Of a stretch of 64,000 nucleotides of DNA, positions 18,045-26,792 are shown piece by piece. The notes under the pieces are model-generated. The model was not told the DNA's origin. It saw only the letters and a program-made list of their open reading frames with translations, and did not search any database. The translations under genes were made by a program, and so were the position numbers. The stretch spans positions 62,001 to 126,000 of the forward strand of contig NZ_BMGL01000006.1 in assembly GCF_014640175.1 (NCBI RefSeq), in the 5' to 3' direction. The stretch is from Psychroflexus salis (GTDB lineage Bacteria; Bacteroidota; Bacteroidia; Flavobacteriales; Flavobacteriaceae). Positions within the stretch are counted from its first letter, which is position 1; each line of letters opens with the position of its first letter.

Positions 18045-19328
18045 TTAAAGTTCATTTTTAACCACTAATCCTTCTTTTACTACCAAAACAGGTTTCATAA
18101 ATGCATCAAGATTTTTTGTGTCAAAATCGCCTTCTATAGCTACTAAATCTGCTATAAAAGTTTCTTTTATTTGTCCAATTTCATGATCAATTTGAAGCAA
18201 TTTTGCATTGGTTAAAGTTGCCGACTGTAACACTTCCATTAATGGCATTCCAGCTTCATTCATAAATTTAAATTCCAAAGCATTATCGCCATGATAAAAA
18301 ACGCCTGCATCTGTACCAAAAGCAATGGGTACTCCTTTTGCGTAAGCTCTTCCAAATGTAGATTGAATTTTGGGCCCAATTTCTAAAGCTTTAGGTCTAA
18401 CTATTTCAGGATAATATCCATCAATTTGCCCCATTTCGGAAACAAATTTTCCAGCGCTTATGGTAGGCACATAATACGCATCGTATTTTTTCATGAGCTC
18501 CATGGTTTCATCGCTCATTTTAGTACCATGTTCAATGGTTTTTACTCCACCTAAAATAGCACGTTGCATACCTTCATCTCCATGTGCATGAGCGGCCACA
18601 TGAAAACCGTAATCTGCTGCAGTTTCACAAATGGCTTTAATTTCTTCTAAAGTAAATTGTGGATTATCGCCGCTTTTTGCTTCACTCAATACACCACCTG
18701 TTGCTGTAATTTTAATTAAATCAGCTCCATTTTTATAACGTTGTCGAACTGCTTTTCGGGCATCATCTTCACCATTCACCACACCTTCCTTTGGTCCTGG
18801 GTCAGCGATAAATCTTCTGCTACTCCCATTGGTAGGATCAGCATGACCGCCAGTTGTAGCAAGCGATTTTCCCGCAGTAAAAATACGCGGACCCATTACA
18901 TCGCCACGATTGATGGCATCGCGGAGATTTATGTTAACACCTGTTCCACCTAAATCGCGAACCGTAGTAAATCCAGCTAGTAAAGTTCGTTTGGCAAAAA
19001 CAGTAGATTTATAAGCTATATCCGCTTCATCATCTTGGTATTTTTCAAGGTATTTTTTTGGATTAGTCTCACTTTCTAAATGCACGTGCATGTCAATCCA
19101 ACCTGGCATTAAGGTATGTTTTTTTAAGTTGATGTATCCTTCAAAATCAGCCTGATTTACAAAACCTTTTTTTATTGAAACTATTTTGTGACCTTCAATA
19201 ATTATACTTGAATTGCCTATGACTTTTCCATTTTCAACATCTACATAATTTTTAACGTGAATTAAAGTTTGTTGAGCAATTGCCATTTGGGTAATCAAAA
19301 TTGCCAGTAAAAAAATACTTTTTCTCAT
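18045..19328 (-). CDS. Exported metal-dependent amidohydrolase
   Basis: The 427-residue protein has a signal peptide (about 1-18, ending MAIAQ) and the amidohydrolase superfamily fold. Metal-binding HVHLES follows the MPGWIDM strand. AAHAHGDEGMQRAI and TIEHGTKMS supply further histidines, and FGTDAGVFYHGDN holds the catalytic Asp. The closest relatives are imidazolonepropionase-like or Xaa-Pro dipeptidase-like periplasmic enzymes. It probably hydrolyses a peptide or cyclic amide in the periplasm; the substrate cannot be told. It lies 11 bases after the DegT aminotransferase gene on the same strand, so the two may share a transcript. Confidence 0.88.
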   Translation of the reverse strand: MRKSIFLLAILITQMAIAQQTLIHVKNYVDVENGKVIGNSSIIIEGHKIVSIKKGFVNQADFEGYINLKKHTLMPGWIDMHVHLESETNPKKYLEKYQDDEADIAYKSTVFAKRTLLAGFTTVRDLGGTGVNINLRDAINRGDVMGPRIFTAGKSLATTGGHADPTNGSSRRFIADPGPKEGVVNGEDDARKAVRQRYKNGADLIKITATGGVLSEAKSGDNPQFTLEEIKAICETAADYGFHVAAHAHGDEGMQRAILGGVKTIEHGTKMSDETMELMKKYDAYYVPTISAGKFVSEMGQIDGYYPEIVRPKALEIGPKIQSTFGRAYAKGVPIAFGTDAGVFYHGDNALEFKFMNEAGMPLMEVLQSATLTNAKLLQIDHEIGQIKETFIADLVAIEGDFDTKNLDAFMKPVLVVKEGLVVKNEL

Positions 19329-19339
19329 AGGTTTGATTT

Positions 19340-20506
19340 TTAATCTACTATTTTCAAAATTTCAGTAGTAATATACTCAATTTGATCTTCTTCTAATTCT
19401 GTATGCATAGGCAATGAAATTACTTCTTTTACCAACTGATTAGTAACGGTAAAATTAGCTTCATTATAACGTTTATCCGCATAAGCTTTTTGCAAATGCA
19501 AAGGAATTGGATAATAAACTCCGTGCGGAATTCCTTTTTCTTGAAAATGTTTTACCAAATCATCTCGCTTTCCATTGGTAATCCGTAAGGTGTATTGATG
19601 AAAAACATGACAATCGCAAGTATCACAAATACTACATTTTACATCACATTTTTTATGAGTAAACGTAGTTGGAGTTATGATATTTTCAGACTTTGATAAA
19701 GCTTCAGAATATTTTCGAGCAGCATGTTGTCGAGCGGCATTATACATATCTAAATTAGGTAATTTAGCTCGTAAAACAGCCGCTTGTATGCTATCTAATC
19801 TCGAATTTACACCCACTACATCGTGATGATAACGTTCGTACATTCCATGATTTACAATTCCACGAATGGTATGTGCTAAATCGTCATTGTTCGTAAAAAT
19901 AGCACCGCCATCTCCGTAGCAACCCAAGTTTTTAGATGGGAAAAAAGAAGTTGCTCCTACATCTCCAATGGTTCCAGCTTTTTGTTTTTTTCCATTTTTA
20001 AAGGTATAATCTGCGCCTATGGCTTGCGCATTGTCTTCAATAACAAACAAATTATGTTGCTTAGCCAAATCCATAATAGCATCCATATTGGCTACTTGTC
20101 CAAATAAATGAACAGGAACAATAGCTTTAGTTTTAGGAGTAATCGCTTTTTCAATAGCATCTACATCAATATTGTAGGTTTTTGGGTCTACATCTACCAA
20201 AACAGGCGTTAAATTTAAAAGTGCAATCACCTCAACAGTAGCAGCAAAGGTAAAATCGGCTGTAATTACTTCATCGCCTGGCTGCAGGCCTAAACCCATC
20301 ATCGCAATTTGTAAAGCATCGGTTCCGTTAGCACAAGGAATTACATGTTTTACCTCTAAATACTCTTCTAAGTCCTTCTGAAATCCATGAACTTCAGGTC
20401 CATTAATATAGGCAGTAGAATTAACAACATCCATAATAGATTGATCTACTTGCCCTTTTATCTTTTCATATTGACCCTTTAAGTCAACCATTTGTAATTT
20501 TTTCAT
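19340..20506 (-). CDS. DegT/DnrJ/EryC1 family PLP aminotransferase
   Basis: The enzyme belongs to the sugar aminotransferase family that makes amino-sugars for surface glycans. The start MKKLQMVDLKGQY at 20506 is preferred over the frame's upstream extension to 20554, which adds 16 non-family residues. The 388-residue protein has ANGTDALQIAMMGLG, the ITADFTFAATVEVI strand, VHLFGQ, EDNAQAIGA and the PLP lysine in SFFPSKNLGCYGDGGA (Lys192). Odd: residues 287-299 hold five cysteines in CxxxCxxCxxCxC just before HVFHQYTLRI, possibly a metal site. The acceptor sugar is unknown. Confidence 0.88.
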   Translation of the reverse strand: MKKLQMVDLKGQYEKIKGQVDQSIMDVVNSTAYINGPEVHGFQKDLEEYLEVKHVIPCANGTDALQIAMMGLGLQPGDEVITADFTFAATVEVIALLNLTPVLVDVDPKTYNIDVDAIEKAITPKTKAIVPVHLFGQVANMDAIMDLAKQHNLFVIEDNAQAIGADYTFKNGKKQKAGTIGDVGATSFFPSKNLGCYGDGGAIFTNNDDLAHTIRGIVNHGMYERYHHDVVGVNSRLDSIQAAVLRAKLPNLDMYNAARQHAARKYSEALSKSENIITPTTFTHKKCDVKCSICDTCDCHVFHQYTLRITNGKRDDLVKHFQEKGIPHGVYYPIPLHLQKAYADKRYNEANFTVTNQLVKEVISLPMHTELEEDQIEYITTEILKIVD

Positions 20507-20617
20507 GTATATAAGAAATAATTTAAGTAAAACTAAGTTTAACAAAGCTAACAAATAAGCGCACTAAGCACAATTCATTTTGGATTAAAAACTTATTTTA
20601 GTCAAAAATTTAGTAAT

Positions 20618-21847
20618 TTGAAAAGAATTTATTCAATCTTTATCCAATTATTTGAATGGTTTCTTCCATTAACAACATGGATTAGCCCTAAACAGAAGCT
20701 ATTTGTTGAAGGTAGAAAAAATATTTTTCAAGACTTAGCTTCAATTGAAGCCAAGCAAGTTATTTGGATACATACAGCTTCATTAGGCGAATATGAACAA
20801 GCTGTTCCGATTATGAAGCGCTTAAAAACAGAATATCCTAACCATCAACTTTTGGTTACTTTCTTTTCGCCTTCGGGTTACGAAATTAAAAAAAACGACC
20901 CACTACCCGACTTTCTTTGCTATCTTCCATTAGACACTAAAGCAAATGCTCAACGCTTTATTGAATCTTTAGATATTCAAATCGCTTTATTTGTGAAATA
21001 TGAGATCTGGCCCAACTTTATAAACCAACTAACAAAAGCCAAAATTCCTACTTTTTTGGTTTCAGCTTTGTTTAGAAAAGAACAAATTTATTTTAAACCC
21101 ATTGGAAGTTTTTTAAAACAAGCTTTACATCAATTTAACCACATTTTTGTGCAAAATGAAAGTGCATTTTTACAGTTGAAAAATGCTGGTTTTAACAACA
21201 TGAGTATTTCTGGAGATACGCGCTACGACAGAGTTATTCAACAATTAAAAATGAATAATGTATTGGATTGTATGGACAGGTTTAAACAAGCTAAAACTTG
21301 CTTTGTTTTTGGAAGTTCTTGGCCGGAAGATGAAGCTATTTTTGTAGATTTTATCAATTCAACTAAGGATATAAAATTTGTAATCGCACCACATGAAATT
21401 AAACCACAGAAAGTACAAGGTTTAGTTGAAAAACTGAATAAGAAAGTTGTTTTGCATAGCAATATGAAAGATGAACACTTAGCTGAAGCTGAAGTATTTG
21501 TGATTGATCGGATAGGATTATTGTCTAAAATTTATGCCTATGCAGATATTGCTTATGTAGGCGGCGGAATGGGAAATGCAGGTTTACACAACATTTTAGA
21601 ACCGGCTACTTTTGGAGTTCCTATTGTAATTGGTAAAAATTTTGAAAAATTCCCAGAAGCAACCGAACTCAGAAAATACGCAGGCTTGTTTAGCGTTAAA
21701 AATTCAGTAGAATTTAATGATATCGCTTCTAAGTTAATTAACAATCATCAATTTAGAAAACAAAGTGGCATAATAGCTGGACATTTTGTAGAAGCCAGAG
21801 CTGGCGCAACAGATTTGATTCTAAATAAAATAAAATTGTATTTGTAA
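20618..21847 (+). CDS. kdtA: 3-deoxy-D-manno-octulosonic acid (Kdo) transferase
   Basis: This enzyme adds Kdo to lipid A precursor at the inner membrane, starting the LPS core. The 409-residue protein has an N-terminal membrane segment and the family blocks IWIHTASLGEYEQAVPIM, VTFFSPSGYEI, YLPLDTKANAQRFI, FVKYEIWPNFI, VFGSSWPEDEAIFV, APHEIKP, IAYVGGGMGNAGLHNILEPA and PIVIGKNFEKFPEA. The start is TTG at 20618 (MKRIYSIFIQLF), because no in-frame ATG lies near the beginning and the family starts this way. It is divergent from the DegT gene. Confidence 0.93.
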   Translation: MKRIYSIFIQLFEWFLPLTTWISPKQKLFVEGRKNIFQDLASIEAKQVIWIHTASLGEYEQAVPIMKRLKTEYPNHQLLVTFFSPSGYEIKKNDPLPDFLCYLPLDTKANAQRFIESLDIQIALFVKYEIWPNFINQLTKAKIPTFLVSALFRKEQIYFKPIGSFLKQALHQFNHIFVQNESAFLQLKNAGFNNMSISGDTRYDRVIQQLKMNNVLDCMDRFKQAKTCFVFGSSWPEDEAIFVDFINSTKDIKFVIAPHEIKPQKVQGLVEKLNKKVVLHSNMKDEHLAEAEVFVIDRIGLLSKIYAYADIAYVGGGMGNAGLHNILEPATFGVPIVIGKNFEKFPEATELRKYAGLFSVKNSVEFNDIASKLINNHQFRKQSGIIAGHFVEARAGATDLILNKIKLYL

Positions 21848-21902
21848 GTTAAGCTTATGCTTAATAAAAAAATGAAGCTAGTTCTAACTTTACATTAAAA
21901 TG

Positions 21903-22211
21903 TTACTGTACAAACTTTTTGAGATGCTTTTTTAAAACGACAAAACGGTAAATTCCGATTACCAAAAACAACACACTAAAAAAAACTCCAGCATTTCCAA
22001 CCCATTTTAAGTTTCCTAAAACTTCATGGTTTAAACCAATCAGCGCCGAACCGCCTAAAAACAAATATAAAGAAGCCCGTAAATAAGAAAGCAAAGTACG
22101 TTCATTAGCCAATTTGGTTCGCTCCAAAGCTAAATGATCGCGAAGAATAATGCGTTCTTCATTAGTAAAATCATCGGTTACTTTAATCACGTTTTTAAGT
22201 TGTTTTTTCAT
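21903..22211 (-). CDS. DUF202 family small membrane protein
   Basis: The start MKKQLKN at 22211 is preferred to the frame's upstream end at 22229. The 102-residue protein has the DUF202 pattern: LALERTKLANERTLLSYLRA followed by two membrane helices (about 45-65 and 72-92). Function unknown for the family. It follows the DUF2461 gene by 20 bases and may be cotranscribed with it. Confidence 0.82.
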   Translation of the reverse strand: MKKQLKNVIKVTDDFTNEERIILRDHLALERTKLANERTLLSYLRASLYLFLGGSALIGLNHEVLGNLKWVGNAGVFFSVLFLVIGIYRFVVLKKHLKKFVQ

Positions 22212-22231
22212 AGTAAAAGATCTTATCAAAT

Positions 22232-22885
22232 TTAAACAGTTACCGCTTTGTTCAAATACCTTCTAAATTTCAACATGGCTTGATAAGTTTCAATAACTAA
22301 ATCATCAAAACATGAACTTTCAACTTGCTTTCTAGAGATAGGTCGGTGCGCAGCAAAACTTTTATGCCGAAGCAATTCAATATAATCGTGGTCTTTAGAA
22401 AAACCTTTAGGTGATGTTTTCAGTTTTTCATCTTCCATTAAACCATCAAATAATTTCTGAAATTCAGATTCTTTAATAATTTCTTTCAAGACTTCTCCAT
22501 TGTAATCAATAGCATCGCGAATGCTTTTCAAAAAATCGGATTTAGGTCTGTAAAATCCGCCTGCTAAAAAACATTCATTTACACCTAAATGAATATAAAA
22601 ATCACTGGTTTTGGGTCGCTTGTCTAAACCGGCACCAAAATGATCTTTGTAAGTGGGTTTATTAGGATGATATAACAGATTGTTGTTAATGCGGTTAATG
22701 GCTTTTTTGCCTGTGGTATGGTAATAATCTTCATCGATTTCAGCTAGCTTCATGTCCATGGAATTGAGCCATTCAATGTAATTATCGCGAACCTTTTCAT
22801 ATTCATCACGATTCGCATCCATCCAGTGTTTGCAATTGTTTTTCTGAAGTTTTTCTAAAAACGCAAATAAGGCTTTAAAATCCAT
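22232..22885 (-). CDS. DUF2461 family protein
   Basis: The 217-residue soluble protein matches the DUF2461/TIGR02453 family: LFAFLEKLQKNNCKHWMDAN at the N-terminus, RINNNLLYHPNKPTYKDHF in the middle, and FYIHLGVNECFLAGGFYRP. This family is widespread and lacks a proven function. It lies 9 bases after the S24-type repressor gene, so both are probably in one operon. Confidence 0.88.
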   Translation of the reverse strand: MDFKALFAFLEKLQKNNCKHWMDANRDEYEKVRDNYIEWLNSMDMKLAEIDEDYYHTTGKKAINRINNNLLYHPNKPTYKDHFGAGLDKRPKTSDFYIHLGVNECFLAGGFYRPKSDFLKSIRDAIDYNGEVLKEIIKESEFQKLFDGLMEDEKLKTSPKGFSKDHDYIELLRHKSFAAHRPISRKQVESSCFDDLVIETYQAMLKFRRYLNKAVTV

Positions 22886-22894
22886 TTTAAAAAA

Positions 22895-23668
22895 TTAAGA
22901 AGATTGTTTAAACGAAGCTAATTGTTCTTTTAAATCTTCCATGGATGCTTCCAATTTTTTTAACACGGTATTTTCAGAATTTTCATTTAAAGTAAAAGTA
23001 AGTTTGCTTTTTACTTCCCATAATTCTTGAATAGTTGAAATTTCAACTTCGTAAGGTGGATAGGTTTCGTTAGTAGATAATAAAGCTACCGTACTTGGAT
23101 TTTGGGTTTTGTGCAACTTCTTCACCAAAACAGAATCCTGCAATACAAAAACGTAAATTTTATGTTGTTTAGCTTCAGCTAAATTTTCAACCGCTTTGGC
23201 CAACACCCAATCTTCTGGACGTAAATCGGGCAACATGGAATCGCCTTCTACTTGAAAACCACGATACGTGGCGTTTCGAAATTGGGGCAAAGGCAAATCG
23301 AAAGCAGGAAGTTGTTGGTAATATTCGTTATTCTGTAAGTTTTGCGGATAACCTGCCGCTGCTTTTTGGTTAACAAGTAGTAAATTTTCTTGATCGCTGT
23401 TATTTACTGTAACCACTTTAGGCATCATGCTCTGATTTTGCAGACTAATTTCTTTTTGAAAACTCTGACCATATAACCAAAGCGGATTGATTTGGTATTC
23501 CTTTAAAAGTTGCGCAACTACAATACCTAACAAACGGGTTTTGCCCCGTTCAATATCGGCAGTAGAGTTCTTAATTCCAAGTACTTCGGCAAATTCGGCT
23601 TGGGTTAAATTTTGTTCTTCTCGAATTTGTTTGAAGCGTTTTACTTCGATGGGTAAGTCTGCTTTCAT
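22895..23668 (-). CDS. XRE-type HTH repressor with S24 (LexA/CI-like) peptidase domain
   Basis: The 257-residue regulator has an N-terminal HTH (about 8-62: FKQIREEQNLTQAEFAEVLG). Its C-terminal S24 autoprotease fold has a possible Ala-Gly cleavage site in KAAAGYP (105-106), the nucleophile Ser144 in VEGDSMLPDLRPEDW, and the lysine partner in SVLVKKLHK (about 183-184). A coiled-coil-like tail follows (230-257). Such proteins repress and self-cleave after DNA damage via RecA. Its promoter carries an inverted repeat that is probably its own operator (23685-23717). It stands outside the integrative element but only 0.6 kb from its left end. It is a probable chromosomal gene; a phage relic is possible. 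Confidence 0.85.
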   Translation of the reverse strand: MKADLPIEVKRFKQIREEQNLTQAEFAEVLGIKNSTADIERGKTRLLGIVVAQLLKEYQINPLWLYGQSFQKEISLQNQSMMPKVVTVNNSDQENLLLVNQKAAAGYPQNLQNNEYYQQLPAFDLPLPQFRNATYRGFQVEGDSMLPDLRPEDWVLAKAVENLAEAKQHKIYVFVLQDSVLVKKLHKTQNPSTVALLSTNETYPPYEVEISTIQELWEVKSKLTFTLNENSENTVLKKLEASMEDLKEQLASFKQSS

Positions 23669-23684
23669 ATCAAAATTATTTACC

Positions 23685-23717
23685 TTCCAAATATAGTGTA
23701 TTTTGGAAATATTCCAA
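23685..23717 (-). promoter_or_regulatory. Repressor promoter with overlapping TTGGAA-N3-TTCCAA operator
   Basis: On the minus strand, TATATTTG (23695-23688) is a perfect -7 box, and TTG (23717-23715) sits 19 bases upstream as the -33 element. A perfect dyad TTGGAA-N3-TTCCAA spans 23703-23717 and overlaps the -33. A further half-site TTCCAA at 23685-23690 overlaps the -7, and another lies at 23743-23748. This arrangement fits repression of its own gene by the S24 repressor. Confidence 0.7.
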
Positions 23718-23748
23718 AGTTTTTGTCTTATTTCCTTTTTATTCCAAC

Positions 23749-24259
23749 ATTAGTGTTCAATTAAAATAAATGAATCTATTTCAAATGAGCACATTAATGC
23801 TTATGTTGTTATTCATTAAAATGCACTAGATTCTAAAATTTCAATACATCAAAGCTAAAGACTTTTTTGTAATTATATTTATTTGATTATGTGTAATTTA
23901 CAAAAAATTCTTATCGATTTTTTCATATTTCTACATGTGCTGAGCAAGCCGAAGTAGGAAGACTAATATCTTTTATCGCAATATTTTTTTTATTAAAAGA
24001 AAGGTTTATTCCAATTACAATATAAACATGGTTTAGGCCAAAAAAAATATTGAATAGAAAACAATTAACAATATTAACAAATTTTATACTCGAATCGGCT
24101 TCGAAGCATCGAGCAACCCGCACAAAAGACTGGAAACAACAAAGACTGCAAATAAATTGCAGACTTTGAGTACACTCTATTGACCTGTTTTCGAAACAAA
24201 ACATCGGTATATTCAAAAGGCTGGGATTCAAAATGGGGGATGAAATTTCATTTGAATAC
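23749..24259. other. Intergenic region left of the element
   Basis: About 510 bases with no gene I can support. The frames found here have unlikely composition and no family signals. Before the element inserted, this DNA would have lain just downstream of the tRNA-Leu operon. Confidence 0.5.
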
Positions 24260-24301
24260 AAAAAATTATTCCCAAGGATAAAAAATTATTCTTGGGAATA
24301 A
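24260..24301 (-). terminator. Stranded original terminator of the tRNA-Leu operon
   Basis: Arms TTATTCCCAAG (24266-24276) and CTTGGGAATAA (24291-24301) pair perfectly. On the minus strand the hairpin is followed by T6. It lies immediately outside the left att core, so it was originally just downstream of the tRNA-Leu 3' end and was moved away by the insertion. Confidence 0.85.
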
Positions 24302-24302
24302 A

Positions 24303-24323
24303 AAGTACTCGGAGCGGGACTTG
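24303..24323. repeat. Left att core (duplicate of the tRNA-Leu 3' end)
   Basis: All 21 bases match 30506-30526. Beyond it the element continues TAACCCC, while the tRNA continues AACCCGC, so this copy cannot make a tRNA. The core covers the discriminator, the acceptor 3' strand and part of the T arm. Confidence 0.92.
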
Positions 24324-24454
24324 TAACCCCCTATTTATTTAAACTATTTTAAACCCCTAAACAAAAGCTTAACCCTTATAAACACTAGAAATCCTTAATA
24401 AATACAAGGCTTACCAAAGTTTTAAAATAATTTAATGAAATTTAATTTAATAGA

Positions 24455-24500
24455 ATAGTTTAGTACAATTTTAGTACAACTTTGCTATTTTTGTACTAAA
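24455..24500. promoter_or_regulatory. Putative integrase arm sites overlapping the integrase promoter
   Basis: TTTAGTACAA occurs at 24459-24468 and 24470-24479, and inverted at 24491-24500. The first and third copies form a dyad with 11-base arms (GTTTAGTACAA/TTGTACTAAAC). The -7 box TATTTTTG (24486-24493) overlaps the inverted copy. Nearly the same 27-base block is present near the right end (30438-30464). By analogy with lambda-type integrases, these are likely arm-binding sites that would also let the integrase repress its own gene. Confidence 0.65.
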
Positions 24501-24521
24501 CAATTAAAAAAAGGTAGAAAT

Positions 24522-25859
24522 ATGGCACGTATTAACTTCTTATATCGTTCTAAAAAAGACAATGCAAATTTGAAAGTAAGGCTACAAGCAAAAGAAAAAA
24601 GCCAGAATAAATATTTTCAACTTGAAGCCAGTACAGAAATTCACACAACAAAGGAATTTTTTACAACTACTAGAAATAAAAAACGTGGCTTAACTGCAAA
24701 TGAAAAAAATGAGATTACAGACTTCTACAATAAAATTGAACCAATAGAAAAATTTATTTTAGAACAATACGAAAATGATTATCCAAAGCCAGACCAAAAA
24801 GACTGGTTAAAAAATGTAATGTTTGATTACTACAATCCTATTGAACTGGAAGAAAAAAGAAGCGACATATTAACTGATAATATTCAGTTGATAATAGATA
24901 CAGCGAATACAAGAGAAAACGCACAAAAGCAGCTAGGAATATCAAAAAGCCGTATCAATTCATATAAAAACCTATTGAATATTATAAACAAGTATCAAAG
25001 TTTCAAAACCGATAAGCGAAAGTTTAGAATAAAAGATGTTAACCAAAGTTTTGCACGTAATTTTTTAAACTGGATGATTAACGACCAAAGTTATGCAGAC
25101 AGCTACGCACTCAAAAAAGTAGATGATTTAAAGACGGTTTGTAAAGATGCTGAAATTGATAATGTAGAAGTTAGCAGCCAACTAGAGAAAATAAAAGGCG
25201 GCAAAGTGGATAATGAAAATATAATCTATTTAAGCCCTGATGAACTGGATAAAATCGAAAGTTTAGAGCTAAATAGCGAAGCATTAGAAAACGCTCGCAA
25301 ATGGTTAATTTTAGGTTGCTCAATCGGTCAACGTGGTGGCGACTTGCTAAACCTTACAGAAAACAATATAAATAACATCAACGGCTTAGAAGTTATACAG
25401 CTAAAGCAGCAAAAAACAAAAGCAAATGTTACCATTCCAGTATTAGAAAAAACAGCCGAAATATTAGAAAATGGATTTCCACGTAAAATAAGTATTCAGA
25501 AGTTTAACGACTATATTAAAAAACTTTGTGAATTAGCTGAACTGGACGAACCAACAAAAGGACGTAAATACGATAAAACAAAAAAGCGTAGAATATTAGG
25601 CACTTATCCAAAACACGATTTAGTGAGCTCGCATATTTGCCGCCGTTCATTTGCGACTAATTTATACGGAGTTATGCCAACTACATTAATAATGAAAATA
25701 ACAGCGCATAAAACCGAAAAAATGCTACTTCAATACATTGGTAAAAGTGATTTAGATTACGCTCAACAAATTGCAGATTTCTACGAATTACAGCGAATGA
25801 AAAACCAAAAAGAAAGCGTTTTAAAAGTAGTTGACAACAAAGAAGCCGTTAACCAATAA
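24522..25859 (+). CDS. Tyrosine recombinase (integrase) of the element
   Basis: The 445-residue protein catalyses site-specific insertion and excision of the element. The N-terminal part (1-110) is arm-binding-like, residues 120-220 form a SAM-like core-binding domain, and 235-425 is the catalytic domain. Catalytic residues are visible: Arg271 in GQRGGDLL, His371-x-x-Arg374 in SHICRRSF, His396 in TAHKTEKM and the nucleophile Tyr405 in LLQYIG. The usual GH box is AH here. It has the layout of Bacteroidota integrases of the phage-integrase-SAM-like class. It is the first gene from the left att core and reads inward. Confidence 0.93.
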   Translation: MARINFLYRSKKDNANLKVRLQAKEKSQNKYFQLEASTEIHTTKEFFTTTRNKKRGLTANEKNEITDFYNKIEPIEKFILEQYENDYPKPDQKDWLKNVMFDYYNPIELEEKRSDILTDNIQLIIDTANTRENAQKQLGISKSRINSYKNLLNIINKYQSFKTDKRKFRIKDVNQSFARNFLNWMINDQSYADSYALKKVDDLKTVCKDAEIDNVEVSSQLEKIKGGKVDNENIIYLSPDELDKIESLELNSEALENARKWLILGCSIGQRGGDLLNLTENNINNINGLEVIQLKQQKTKANVTIPVLEKTAEILENGFPRKISIQKFNDYIKKLCELAELDEPTKGRKYDKTKKRRILGTYPKHDLVSSHICRRSFATNLYGVMPTTLIMKITAHKTEKMLLQYIGKSDLDYAQQIADFYELQRMKNQKESVLKVVDNKEAVNQ

Positions 25860-25863
25860 TTTT

Positions 25864-26670
25864 ATGAAAATGGAAACCAAAAAAGAGAATACAGCAAATA
25901 GAAACGAATTAGCAGCACTTGAAAAACAAATGAGAGTTAACAACGCTGAAAATATAATCAATCAAAGAAAGGATTTTGAAGCCTATTTTAGTGGCTTATA
26001 TGATAGTTTGAACACTCAATATAATAGCGAGAAAAACCACGCTAAAAGCGGCAAAATTAAGATGCTAGAAAGATTTATTAATGAAATAAACGAAGCTTTA
26101 TATAAGTACAAAAACAACTCTAATGTTAACGTAAATAATGAAGATTATAAAATCGAAGCTTTACAAAGTCTTAGAAATAATTTCGAGAAGCATTTAACTG
26201 ATTTACATACACCAGATAAAACTCAATCTAAAGGCAGCAATAAGCAGAAACCAAAACAGCTTAAAGACTTTTTAATTAACGCTAATAAATTTAATGACAA
26301 AGAAGTTGAAAAAATTGAAAACTCATTAATAAAGCACTTTCAAAAGCCAATTATAAAGGCATATTCAAAGGGTAAAAAATTTAGCAAACAGCCGTTTAAT
26401 TTACTTATTCTTAAATTACAAAACAACTATATTGACACAACAAAGCATAACAAAAGCGATGTTGTCAAATACTTTAAAAAGTTGTTTTTTGGTACTGAAT
26501 GGGAACAAAATATTGACAAAGATACAAGAGCTTATACCAAAGCTAAAAATGAATACAAATCCCAAAAAGAACTATCTAAAAGAGCAAAAAGTATTTATAA
26601 TGATGTTATTGAGCCAAATTTTGAAGCGTTTAAAAGTGATATGATGTTTCTAAATCCAAAGTTTAAATAA
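25864..26670 (+). CDS. Unknown protein encoded after the integrase
   Basis: The start ATG at 25864 (MKMETKKENT), 4 bases after the integrase stop, is preferred over an in-frame TTG at 25831 that overlaps the integrase gene. The 268-residue protein is soluble, very rich in Lys, Asn and Glu, and mostly predicted helical. A Lys/Gln-rich linker (KGSNKQKPKQLKDF, ~125-140) separates two halves. No domain or catalytic motif was recognised. It probably shares a transcript with the integrase, so a role in integration, excision or regulation is possible but unproven. Confidence 0.65.
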   Translation: MKMETKKENTANRNELAALEKQMRVNNAENIINQRKDFEAYFSGLYDSLNTQYNSEKNHAKSGKIKMLERFINEINEALYKYKNNSNVNVNNEDYKIEALQSLRNNFEKHLTDLHTPDKTQSKGSNKQKPKQLKDFLINANKFNDKEVEKIENSLIKHFQKPIIKAYSKGKKFSKQPFNLLILKLQNNYIDTTKHNKSDVVKYFKKLFFGTEWEQNIDKDTRAYTKAKNEYKSQKELSKRAKSIYNDVIEPNFEAFKSDMMFLNPKFK

Positions 26671-26687
26671 TGGTTACTAAAAAAAAG

Positions 26688-26714
26688 ATAGTTACATTGT
26701 AACTATGTAACTAT
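26688..26714. promoter_or_regulatory. GTTACA/TGTAAC operator-like repeats before the HTH gene
   Basis: ATAGTTACA (26688-26696) and TGTAACTAT (26706-26714) are inverted repeats. A third half-site TGTAAC lies between them at 26698-26703. They stand 41 bases upstream of the -7 box at 26755 and could bind the HTH protein encoded next or a helper-phage regulator. Confidence 0.6.
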
Positions 26715-26754
26715 AAAACATTTAAAATCAATTAATTAGATTTAATATAGCTTA

Positions 26755-26762
26755 TAAGTTTG
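26755..26762 (+). promoter_or_regulatory. -7 box for the HTH and helicase genes
   Basis: TAAGTTTG matches TAnnTTTG, 30 bases before the ATG at 26793. It should drive the HTH and helicase genes together. Confidence 0.55.
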
Positions 26763-26792
26763 CACTATGATTTAATTTAAAATTATAGTGTT

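Noticed and set aside
23923-24261. A 112-codon frame on the minus strand
   Set aside because: Its composition is Cys, Ser and Phe rich without family resemblance, and it overlaps the tRNA-operon terminator.
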